Shown here: positions 9,440-18,356 of the stretch, in pieces
Layout of the letters: each line of letters opens with the position of its first letter
How positions within the stretch are numbered: the stretch's first letter is position 1
Source: Picochlorum sp. 'celeri'
Lineage: Eukaryota > Chlorophyta > Trebouxiophyceae
Assembly: GCA_010909725.1 (NCBI GenBank)
Contig: JAACMV010000003.1
Coordinates: 1,054,001 to 1,118,000 of the forward strand
Length of the DNA: 64,000 nt
Direction of reading: 5' to 3'
Notes under the pieces: model-generated
Told to the model about the DNA's origin: nothing
Seen by the model: only the letters and a program-made list of their open reading frames with translations
Database searches by the model: none
Position numbers and translations under genes: made by a program

Positions 9440-11986
9440 ATGAATAGAAATATGAGTCTGTCGACGCATCAGTATGCCGAGAGGGAGGCTGTGCTTTCAC
9501 ATGCACGAGCTGTGCTGGAATCACTTCTTTCATCCGAGGCGACGACGGATCTGTGCGCAGATATAGAATTCGCAATAGATGATACTTTTAATAGTGAAAA
9601 TGAATGCCATACGACAAAGGACAGGGATTCTTTGCGTGTATGGAGGCTTCTTGGCGAAGCTCTCTCGGGGTCTCCGACAGGACGATTGCCGCCCGTAGAT
9701 CTACCGAAACCTTTTCAGGGAATAGAAAAGCCGTTTTCTATGATTAAAGAGTGTATGGATCAGATTGACGACGTGAAAGGGAGAAATGGAGGTTTCTTGT
9801 CCGACGCGGTCCGCCAGACAATAGATTGGTCCCTGTCGACTTGTGATCCAACATTACGGAGTGCGGATGTGGTTGGTATATGCGACAATATCAAGAAAAA
9901 GCATAAGATGGAGAAGATGGACGTTATGGGAAAAGAATATTTTCTTTCAGGCTGGGAGTGTGACATTGAGAATGTGGTGGAGATGGCACTGCATCTCACA
10001 GAGACTCCTCATGAAGAGGAGGAAGAAGATCCCACGCCCGACAAGAGGAGTACTCCAAACGATTCACCGAGAGAACATGGGATTAACACAAGTCGAAAAC
10101 TTGTTTTGGATCAAATGGTACAATGTGTGGAGAAGAAGTCCTCACATGGAGGGTGGTTGGAGCAGAATTCGTCATCCATTGAGCTGCTAGCATTTCCTGA
10201 AAATCAGTCAGGGTCGACAGAAGAATTACTCTTTCAGTTACCAATACAGTGGATAGAGATGATGCGCCAGTGTCTAAGTGTCCTTGCATCAGGTATACAG
10301 TGGGATAGGCTGCTGGAGCAGGAAAAGTCTCAGTTGAATCATGTCAGCTTCTCTGATCCTGAAACAGCTGCTCAAGTTTTGCATGAGCTGTGTCAGCGCG
10401 GCGTTTGTGACAGCAGACTGCTTGATGAGTGTGTTTTGTTCTGTCGAACAATGATACATAAAGGTTTGAAGGCTGTGATGAAATTGAGGGCTCAGTTTGA
10501 GGAACTTGGTGGGTTCGTACGAGGCATTTCTGAAGGCTGTCAGGAGGCTGTGCATCCCAAAGTCCAGGTGTTGAGGAATACCGTCATCACGTTTTCCACG
10601 CTCATGCCGGTACGACAAGTTTGGTTTGATATGTATATTTATCTGTGGTTTGCTTGGATGATGCTCATCTCATGTCGATGCTTGTAGAATACGAGGCAAT
10701 TGATTCTTTGTGACAAAGGAGATTGGTCAGATCTGTTCGAGTGTCTTCAAAACATGCGGATCTCAATCTTTCAACTGAGTTTTCCGCATCATTTAAGTTT
10801 GATAGATTCTGATGATTCGAGAGAAATCCTGATGGATTATGATTGTTTCTTTATTACGGTCAAGGATGCTGATATGGTGTATCAGAGACTGGCAGCGAAT
10901 GGCAATGAGTTTTTCAAGCATTTCCAAAGAGTTATTCTCTTCGACTCGGACCCCATGGTGATTGAACCTATCCAAGAAGTGCTCGAGATCATGTGCAAAA
11001 GCGGTCTGTTCTTTTGTCGTATGAAGCCTGACCTGTCGGATGTGCTGATACGCTTGGAGGAGCCCAGTGCTGGGAGTGTCAAAGAAGATGCCATGCTCCC
11101 TGATCTGTTTTGTGTGTCTCATGTGGCACCCCAAGCTAATGATTTTCATAGGAGTAATAATTGGATGCAAGATCAAGAGCGAGAAGAAGCACATCAAGAA
11201 CAAGATGATGTCTGCTATCCCAATGGACATATCTCACCATTCAGACAAGGCCCTCTGCCATATGGAAATCTGTTTGAGGAGCAACAGGGGGTATCGCATT
11301 CATATCAAAAAAGTCCAGAATCAAATTACAGCATGGGAATTAAAGAGAATAAGAGTCCTCTACTGTTCCAAGATCGTTTACCTGGACACATATGTCAGAG
11401 AACAGAAAACCTCTTTGACAAACATTCATCTAGTTTATTATCGTTTGAAGCTCCCTGTGCCATTGATAGACAAAGTGGCATCATAAGAGAGGGACCATGT
11501 ATTGATGCACTTCATCAACATGTGCATCAGATGCCGCCACCAAGCTATGCTGTCCACGATGATGTGCAAAATCTGTTTGAAGAGCCATTTCCTTCACAAC
11601 CCAGCAAGATCAGCCCGCTGACAGCCAGATATGGCACATATTACGCTGAGAGCACCCCACAAGGACAGGCAATGCTTTTCAACACGATTCCAAGGTACAC
11701 ACGTCCAGTTTTTGAGTGCTCTCCGTACGCAACAGCCGTACATCAACAGCCCTTGCAAAGCCAGCAGCCCACCTACCTGCATCATGCCAGTCCTTCCCCA
11801 AGCCATTTGCACAGTGTGCCCCAATTCATGACTCCGCGTCATCAAGTCACACCAACATCCTTCTGGCCACCAGTCATGGATCCCATGAACGGTCTCAAAC
11901 ATGTCGAGAGGCTCTATGAAGAAATGAGAAGGCCCAAGACCAGGAGAAGGCTTCAAAAGGGAGAGAAATTCAGAAAGTTAAAATAG
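9440..11986 (+). CDS. Unrecognised 822-residue protein with three NLF-acidic motifs
   Basis: Two exons are inferred: 9440-10609 and 10688-11986, with a 78-nt phase-0 intron (GTACGA...TTGTAG). I do not recognise the family. The N-terminal half is acidic and probably helical. After the junction there is a compact, probably folded segment (LILCDKGDWSDLFECLQN, FFITVKDADMVYQRL, RVILFDSDPMVIEPI) with alternating hydrophobic strands and helices. From about residue 540 the protein is disordered and rich in Pro, His, Gln and Ser. Within this part the motif NLF(E/D)(E/K) occurs three times (bases 11267, 11408, 11570). The last 25 residues are basic (RRPKTRRRLQKGEKFRKLK). The architecture suggests a nuclear scaffold or DNA/RNA-processing protein; that is inference only. 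The ATG at 9440 is the first after the preceding gene's stop; 9452 is a possible alternative. Confidence 0.75.
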
Positions 11987-12004
11987 CGCTCCTCCATCAA
12001 ACTA

Positions 12005-13498
12005 TCATGCATCTTTTCTATGTAACACAGCTACACATTCGACATGCATCGTCTGGGGAAACAAATCAAAAGGCCTCACAGATTCCAACCAGTACCCATT
12101 GTTCAAAAACTCCCTCACATCTCGAGCCTGAGTAGCTGCATTACAGCTCACATACACTAGTTTTTTCGGCATGCATTTCAAAAGCCCTTTGATAGCTCTT
12201 TTTGACAGCCCTGCCCGTGCTGGGTCCACAACAACAATGTCTGGTTGCCTGCCATGCGTGAGCTGAGATATATGGCCCACATCTCCTTGTACAAATTCAA
12301 CATTGTCCACGCCGTTCAACGCCGCATTATAACGAGCGTCTGCAACAGACGATTCAGATATTTCTATTCCATACACTGACTTAGCGTTCGATGCCAGAAA
12401 CAATGACATGCTCCCTGCTCCTGAGTAGAGATCAAACGCGACATCATCAGATGAAATTTGTGCCTGCTCCACAACATACTCGTACAACCTTTCCGCTTGC
12501 TTTGTGTTCGTTTGAAAAAACGAGTTTGGAGATATCCTATAAGTAAAGCATGATAATTTCTCCAACAGATCCCCCTCTCCCCAAAGAACATGCTCAGTTT
12601 CCACCTTCCGCTCCTCCAGTAGCGTACCGTCCTGTGAGACACTGTTCACAATTCCTCTCAACGTATCAGCATGTCTTTCCGAAACATACTCCACTAAACG
12701 ACTCAGATTATTAGGTGCATCATCCTTCGTAACAATATTCACCAAGAATTGCTGAAATGCATTGCTCCATCTAATGACAATATGTTGTACTGTGGAGATG
12801 ACGGCATCTTCTTCCAATACTACAGCGCAAATATCTCGATACAATTGGTTCGCTGCATTCGTTTGCAAAACACATTCTGATATAGGTACCAGGGTATCCG
12901 CAGATCCTCGCACATGCTTACCAATGACCTTGGCATGCGAATCAACACTGAATTCAACCTTGTTCCTGTAGTGAAATTCATCATCACAGCCCACAATGTC
13001 TCTAAAAATACCTTTTTCTCCAAGTGACTTCACACCTCCAATCCTCTTGAAGGCATTGAATACAGAGTTCTGTTTCAAGTCAAGCTGATGAGGAGAATAT
13101 GTAAGATTTTGCAAAGAGCAACCACCACACGCATGTGCATGGAGGCACATATGCCTTCTACTCCCATCATGGCTCTTCAAAGTCTCCAGTTTCACCCCAT
13201 GTGCAAACGACTGCTTCCCTGATTTTTCTATCCGAGCTCTCAAGACCTCACCAGGCAGCGAGTCTGGCACAAAAACAACAAGACCAGTCTCCTTGTCTTT
13301 GCAAACACCAGAACCTTGACTGCTCACATCAACACAGGTGAGCACTCTGGCCTCTCCGTCTGCCACATCTAACCCCTTGCCTTTTACCACCAAAGAAGAG
13401 CATCTCCTAGGAGTAACGGAACATGGCAAACGGGTTTTCGGTCCTGAAAGCCAAAGTTGTGAAGCAGTTCGCAACGACATGCACGTGTTATAGCGCAT
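12005..13498 (-). CDS. RNA uracil-C5 methyltransferase, TrmA/RumA family
   Basis: This 497-residue protein belongs to the SAM-dependent RNA m5U methyltransferases. After a Ser/Thr/Arg-rich N-terminus typical of an organelle transit peptide comes a TRAM-like beta domain (RVLTCVDVSSQGSG...LVVFVPDSLPGEV). A cysteine cluster, CLHAHACGGC plus a later Cys, resembles the Fe-S ligands of RumA/RlmD. The SAM fold is marked by FDLYSGAGSMSLFLA, YGIEISESSVADARYNA and VVVDPARAGL. The catalytic Cys is in VSCNAATQARD and the terminal Glu in MHVECVAVLHR. In bacteria the family makes m5U in tRNA (TrmA) or 23S rRNA (RlmC/D). The Fe-S-type cysteines favour the rRNA branch, acting in plastid or mitochondrion; this is inference. 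The gene converges with the preceding gene, with 18 bp between stops. Confidence 0.88.
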   Translation of the reverse strand: MRYNTCMSLRTASQLWLSGPKTRLPCSVTPRRCSSLVVKGKGLDVADGEARVLTCVDVSSQGSGVCKDKETGLVVFVPDSLPGEVLRARIEKSGKQSFAHGVKLETLKSHDGSRRHMCLHAHACGGCSLQNLTYSPHQLDLKQNSVFNAFKRIGGVKSLGEKGIFRDIVGCDDEFHYRNKVEFSVDSHAKVIGKHVRGSADTLVPISECVLQTNAANQLYRDICAVVLEEDAVISTVQHIVIRWSNAFQQFLVNIVTKDDAPNNLSRLVEYVSERHADTLRGIVNSVSQDGTLLEERKVETEHVLWGEGDLLEKLSCFTYRISPNSFFQTNTKQAERLYEYVVEQAQISSDDVAFDLYSGAGSMSLFLASNAKSVYGIEISESSVADARYNAALNGVDNVEFVQGDVGHISQLTHGRQPDIVVVDPARAGLSKRAIKGLLKCMPKKLVYVSCNAATQARDVREFLNNGYWLESVRPFDLFPQTMHVECVAVLHRKDA

Positions 13499-13744
13499 AC
13501 ATCGAGGTCTAAAAGAATCTGATGTATACTAAAGTAGTCATGACGAATAGACAGAGTCATCAGATGGGGATTCTACGCAAAGACGCCAAGCTATATTTAA
13601 ATGCACCAGCACGGAATAAAATATTAAAACGGAGGAATCCTTAACAGCAAGAACCACCGCCGCCTACAGTGTATCCAAATATTCCTCGAAAAGTGGTATA
13701 GACTTTAAAATCTCGTGGAATTTGGCAAAGCCCCTGTCATTGTG

Positions 13745-14871
13745 ATGGATATTGCTGCAACCCTGCCCAAGTCAGGTTCAACAACTTGGGCTGACGAGGT
13801 TGAAGCCGAAGAAGCCGAGTTCGGACAAGGTATGATTTTGATTGATCTATGTCATGGTTGCATGCAATCGACATTGCGCCTCGCGGGTATTCGTCTGCGT
13901 CGCCAGACATTGCAACGAGGCGCAATGTCGATTGCATGGGGCAATGGCACACTCCATCGTGCATTATACTCGTGCATAATTTTTATGATCATCATGAAAG
14001 ACGATCGCGCGATGTCTGCGCCTGCTGGTTGTGTTCAAACGACTGAAGAGGTTCTTGTACTGCAGCTCCTCTTCCCATTGATAGCGCGATACATCATGAT
14101 AGATACGAGCCAGTGTCACCAATATATGGGAGAACTACAAAGTCAGCTCAAGCTCCAAAGAAACGGACGAAAATTCCTGATAAACCGCCCTATAGGGCTT
14201 TCATTGGCAATGTGGCATATGATCTGACTGAAGATGCTGTTGAAGAGTTTCTTGATCATAAGAGGGTTGTGGAGATTTTGATTACGCGGTACAGGGATAC
14301 TGGGAAGGCAAAGGGATGCTATATTGAGTTTCAGAATGTTGATGATCTGAAGGCGGTGTTGGACAAGGATGGCCAGACACTTGCTGGGAGGGATGCCCAT
14401 GTTCAAGTTGCTCAGCCACGAGACAAGAAGCCGGATGCAAGGAGGCGGCAACCAAGAAGAAATGAGAAAGGAAGAAAAGATGCATCATCAAGAGGTGGTG
14501 CTTGGGAGCCTCCGATGCCGACGGAAGAGAGTTTGAAGGCAAGGCCTGTATTGAAACTTAAACCACGGAGCCAAAAGATCCAAAATGATGATGTGGTAGT
14601 CAATAGCGATTCATCACGGGCTAATCCTTTTGGTGGAGCAAGGCCAGCTGATACAGCTTCCAAGCTTGCAGAACTTGAGATACGGGATAAGGTGAAATCA
14701 GAGCCAGCAGAGAGCAAGGATGGTGAGAGGAACACAGAACCCAGAGAGAAGAATAGAAGTAAAGATTCAAGGAAAAGAGTAGAGCCTAAAGGGCCAGAAT
14801 ACTTTAAAGAGGCGACTGTATTAACAAAGATTGACAATCCATTTGACCTGCTTGCTGAGGATGATGCGTAA
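13745..14871 (+). CDS. eIF4B/eIF4H-like translation initiation factor with one RRM
   Basis: Two exons are inferred: 13745-13829 and 14066-14871, around a 236-nt intron (GTATGA...TACTGCAG); together 296 residues. Exon 1 encodes the N-terminal acidic motif (TTWADEVEAEEAEFGQ) and exon 2 begins APLPIDSA, matching the 'W.DE ... LP.AP' start of eIF4B. The RRM spans roughly residues 62-140, with RAFIGNVAY (RNP2) and KGCYIEF (RNP1). After an Arg/Lys-rich linker come RPVLKLKPRS and ANPFGGARPAD, the repeat-type motif of plant and fungal eIF4B. eIF4B stimulates the eIF4A helicase during mRNA scanning. The intron acceptor at 14065 is chosen because it restores the conserved LP motif. An acceptor at 14113 would also stay in frame but skips that motif. 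The intron carries a long inverted repeat, listed separately. Confidence 0.85.
13861..13938 (+). repeat. Perfect 23-bp inverted repeat with 32-nt loop in the eIF4B intron
   Basis: Bases 13861-13883 (beginning catgcaatcgacattgcg) are exactly the reverse complement of 13916-13938 (ending gtcgattgcatg). The 32-nt loop holds a further 5-bp stem, gtctg at 13893-13897 and cagac at 13904-13908. The element sits wholly inside the intron, about 30 nt after the donor and 127 nt before the acceptor. As RNA it would form a hairpin of about 78 nt. It could be a precursor-type small-RNA hairpin, a splicing control structure, or the remnant of a small inverted-repeat element. The sequence alone does not decide. 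Confidence 0.9.
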
Positions 14872-14885
14872 TACAAATGATACTT

Positions 14886-17369
14886 TTATGCACTGGGTTT
14901 GAGTGGTGTGTCGAGCATGCCTTGGCATTTTAAAAGGAATGCAAATTCTGTTGCAGTTTCAACAAGCCTGTCAAATCTTCCGCTTTTAGAAAAGTGTCCA
15001 GCACCCATGTCCATTTTCAGTAAAATTAGACTCTGATTGCTTGCTTTTCTCCTCAGGTTTGCTACAAGTTTGGCAGGTTCCCAATATCCAACACGTGGAT
15101 CATGCAATCCGCCAGTGACTAGCATATTTGGATACTTTTTTCCCTCGACAATATTGTCCATTGGTGAGTAGGACTTCATGTATTGGTAATACTCCTTATC
15201 CTTTGGATTGCCCCATTCTTCAAACTCAATTGTTGTCAATGGAATAGTTTCATCGAGCATTGTTGTAAGTACATCCACAAATGGTACACCGGCAATGGCA
15301 GTGCTAAAATGAGGGCCTTTGGATGATTTGATTGATTCGTTTATTGAAGCACCCATGGTGAGCCCGCCAGCAGAACGACCTTGAATGCAGAGCTTTTCTG
15401 GGCTGGTGTACTTGTTCTCTGCAAGATATTCAGCACACGCCAGAAAGTCTGTAAATGTGTTTCTCTTCTTCAAAAACTTTCCATCAAGATACCATGTGCG
15501 GCCCATCTCACCTCCGCCTCGAACATGTGCAATGCCAAAAATGAATCCTCTGTCCAACAGCGACAAACGAGATGATCTGAAGTCGGCATCATTGCAAATT
15601 TCATACGATCCATATGCATCCAGGAGCATTGGATCTGATCCATCCAACTTGACCAAATCCTTTCGGTACACCAGAGATATTGGAACTTGTACCCCATCTG
15701 GAGCAGTTGCATGTACTCTCTCACTTTTGTACAGCGACGAGTCAAATCCGCCGAGAACAGGGGCCACCTTCCTCACCTTCTTCTCTCCACGTGTCATGTG
15801 GTAATCTACAATTGTCGTCGGGGTTGTGAACGAGGTATAGACATAGCGAAGCCATGGAGAGTCAAAGTCTCCTTGGGCACCATCGTGGAGCTCATACGTG
15901 GGTTCATCAAATTCTATTGCTTTGCCAGCCTTGCGGTCAAAGCTTTTCGGGTTGATGGCCTCCTGCTTTCCCAGACTGTACACAATAGACTGCTGAAGAC
16001 CACCACTCCTCTGGAAAACAGCCATGTATTCAGCAGATACTTCAATATTTTCAATTTTCACCTTGTCATCATGAGGAATCAAAACTTGGTATGCTTCTGG
16101 ATTCTCCACAGGTGCAACCAGTATCTCAGAGTTGAATTTCTTCACATCCCGCCTCGTGATGATGAATTGATCTCCTCTATCATCAACACTATACTCAACA
16201 TCACTCTGTCGAGGAAGAATCTCTTTAAATGCATCTTCAGGCCGATCTGCTTTGATAAACCTCACATCACTTGTGATTGCAGAGCCTGCATGAATATAAA
16301 TGTATTTCTCTGATCTCGACAAGCCAATACCCAAGTAAAATGCATCATCCTTCTCATGATATACCATCTCATCCTCCGATGGCTTTGTTCCAATTTTGTG
16401 CTTCCATACTTGATACGGTCTATCCAGGTGATCCTTCTTGGTGTAAAAGATTGTCGCGTTGTCAGTGGACCAAGCAAATGACCCATCTGTGTCTGGAATT
16501 GGCTCTGTCAGTATATTCTTTCCTGTCTTTAAATCTCGCACGTACAGAGTAAACTTTTCATTTCCAGTGGTATCGAGACCAAACGCAACGCGTTCTCCAT
16601 TGGGTGATACATCAAATCCCCCCACCATGTAAAATTCAAAACCTCTTGACTCCTTGTTCTCATCAAGCAAAATCTCTTCCGGAGCAGGATTCTCTTCAAT
16701 AGAAACCATGGTATCACCAGGAGCACACTTTTTCCTGCAATGTACAGCATACTGCTCGCCCTCCTCAGTGCGTGTGTAGTACATGTATCCTCCCAAAACA
16801 AGAGGTGCAGAAACATCTGCCTCCTGTATCCTTCCTCGAATTTCCTTGTACAATCGCTTTTGCAACTCCTCCGTGTCTGCCAAAACAGATTTTGTGTACT
16901 CATTCTCAGCCTTTAAGTAGTCCAAGACCATCGGATTTTTGCGATCGTCGTCTCGGAAGTAATAGAAAGGGTCCTGTCTTACATCTCCCTGTTCCTCAAT
17001 CTCGTGCTGGATTTCCTTTGCAACCGGCGGGGTCAGCAATTCCAAACGCATCTTCTCCATCTCATCTGGACTTCCATTCTCTTCTTTGGAAGCCATCGTA
17101 ATGAGGGAGCGCTTCAAGCCATCTTTCACGCCAGGCGAAGGCCAACCACGAAGAAGAGGTGATTTCGCCTTTGCCAAAGCTCTGATGGTTCTCAAATGCA
17201 TTTTCGACCCATTAAATAATTTCAAATTACCATTCATAATTCTGTTTAGATGCCAATGATCCCAAAAGACCTTGAAGATGCAGACTCCTGCAGCAGCCAG
17301 TGCCCCTCCTAGAACAGCCCTTTGTGTCGTCTTTCCTTTCGGATGTTCCGTTTCTTCCTCTGTTGCCAT
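14886..17369 (-). CDS. Oligopeptidase B (prolyl oligopeptidase family, S9A)
   Basis: This is an 827-residue serine peptidase. The N-terminus has a hydrophobic stretch (residues about 17-35, VLGGALAAAGVCIFKVF) before a basic segment, compatible with a membrane anchor or organelle targeting. A beta-propeller region follows, with VSPNGERVAFGLD and FAWSTDNATIFYT-type blades. The C-terminal alpha/beta-hydrolase domain has GRSAGG with nucleophile Ser666, RGGGEMGRTWY, Asp757 in GGLHDPRV and His792 in GAGHFS, so the triad is intact. Oligopeptidase B cleaves after Arg/Lys in short peptides, the propeller keeping out folded proteins. The lineage is common in bacteria, trypanosomes and plants. The stop is 15 bp from the convergent eIF4B stop. 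A prolyl-specific relative is less likely because of the RGGGEMG and GLHDPRV motifs. Confidence 0.9.
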   Translation of the reverse strand: MATEEETEHPKGKTTQRAVLGGALAAAGVCIFKVFWDHWHLNRIMNGNLKLFNGSKMHLRTIRALAKAKSPLLRGWPSPGVKDGLKRSLITMASKEENGSPDEMEKMRLELLTPPVAKEIQHEIEEQGDVRQDPFYYFRDDDRKNPMVLDYLKAENEYTKSVLADTEELQKRLYKEIRGRIQEADVSAPLVLGGYMYYTRTEEGEQYAVHCRKKCAPGDTMVSIEENPAPEEILLDENKESRGFEFYMVGGFDVSPNGERVAFGLDTTGNEKFTLYVRDLKTGKNILTEPIPDTDGSFAWSTDNATIFYTKKDHLDRPYQVWKHKIGTKPSEDEMVYHEKDDAFYLGIGLSRSEKYIYIHAGSAITSDVRFIKADRPEDAFKEILPRQSDVEYSVDDRGDQFIITRRDVKKFNSEILVAPVENPEAYQVLIPHDDKVKIENIEVSAEYMAVFQRSGGLQQSIVYSLGKQEAINPKSFDRKAGKAIEFDEPTYELHDGAQGDFDSPWLRYVYTSFTTPTTIVDYHMTRGEKKVRKVAPVLGGFDSSLYKSERVHATAPDGVQVPISLVYRKDLVKLDGSDPMLLDAYGSYEICNDADFRSSRLSLLDRGFIFGIAHVRGGGEMGRTWYLDGKFLKKRNTFTDFLACAEYLAENKYTSPEKLCIQGRSAGGLTMGASINESIKSSKGPHFSTAIAGVPFVDVLTTMLDETIPLTTIEFEEWGNPKDKEYYQYMKSYSPMDNIVEGKKYPNMLVTGGLHDPRVGYWEPAKLVANLRRKASNQSLILLKMDMGAGHFSKSGRFDRLVETATEFAFLLKCQGMLDTPLKPSA

Positions 17370-18356
17370 AAGAATTAGTATATTGAATTAATTCATGGAT
17401 CTAAGCGCTAGCGATCCTCTGGATTCTACTTGCGTGTGTTGAAGATCTTTCCTGCCCAAATGTGGGCACAAGTGCCAATTGAAACCCCATTGCAGCTACA
17501 GTTTCCATGTGGCTCATCGGCACATACCAGTGGTCCCCTTGATGCTTTCTAGGATTCTGTTGGGTATTCATAGAGTGATATTTATGTTCTCTAGAAATCA
17601 TAAAGCATATCAGGAGACGGAATGCAACCAAAGTGGCTACAGTGGTTGGGCAGTCTGTGATGATGACATGGTACCTCATCTATAGAAAAGATGCCGTTTG
17701 GGCATCTATCCAATGGATTGTAGCATGTACAGATTCCAACAAACACAGCATGGCATCAATGGGAATATTCCTTCGTGTAGTAGACTTGCGCAGTATGAAT
17801 CACTGTCTTTGCTCAATCTCTCGTTGAGATTACCAAACAGTGTCCTTGAAGAAGATGCCCACGGCACTGTGTGTACAAGTTGGGACTAGGCCTGAGCAAC
17901 TCGCAGATCAAGACAACCCTATGAGAAAGATGCCGTGAACACCATGGCATCTCGTATACGGCATCAGTTTGGTATGTAGATGCCAAGAAGCATGTGTTCT
18001 AAGGACACGTGTTCGTACTTTTCAGGTGCTCCCATGAATGAAGCAATTCGAAGGGTCCCATCGGTCGTTCCCGCTACGGAGGAATCTAAGCAAAGATTCC
18101 TCGGGTCGCTCAAAAGTAATCCAGCATATTCTCACCCAAGTCAAATGTTTTGTTTCGTCAATGTTTTGAGACCGATATATTGGTGGTTGGCGACCACATT
18201 GGGAGGCATTGGTATTCACATCTTAACACGAGCGTGTAAAGCACCAGGCACACTAGAGAGAGGCCTGCAGAGTGCCTGTTGAGCCCTACGGTTTCAATCG
18301 TACCTACAGATCGCATCATTCGGGAGGTCTTACGTTGTTGAGCCTACAATATCAAA
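17370..18356. promoter_or_regulatory. Divergent promoter region, oligopeptidase B / MFS transporter
   Basis: This 987-bp stretch separates divergent starts and lacks any convincing reading frame. Its middle contains eight copies of GATGCC or its complement (listed separately). A 9-bp hairpin (gaggaatct, aagcaa, agattcctc) lies at 18079-18102. The region nearest the transporter start is AT-rich without a clear TATA box. Confidence 0.6.
17690..17984. promoter_or_regulatory. Cluster of eight GATGCC/GGCATC hexamers
   Basis: GATGCC occurs at 17690, 17854, 17929 and 17979; GGCATC at 17701, 17752, 17946 and 17960. The first pair forms a 7-bp hairpin (agatgcc gtttg ggcatct), and two copies share the longer context AAGATGCCGT. 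Eight hits of one hexamer on either strand in under 300 bp is far above the roughly 0.15 expected for random sequence. The cluster ends about 370 bp before the transporter ATG and begins about 320 bp before the oligopeptidase ATG. It looks like an array of binding sites for a transcription factor; the factor is unknown. Confidence 0.6.

Noticed and set aside
13830..14065. Read-through frames across the eIF4B intron as a separate gene
   Set aside because: Splicing this segment out restores the conserved eIF4B N-terminal motif. The read-through peptide derives from the inverted repeat.
17401..17889. Several 60-90-codon frames in the GATGCC region as small genes
   Set aside because: They overlap in different frames, show no homology that I recognise and no codon bias; the region is better read as regulatory.
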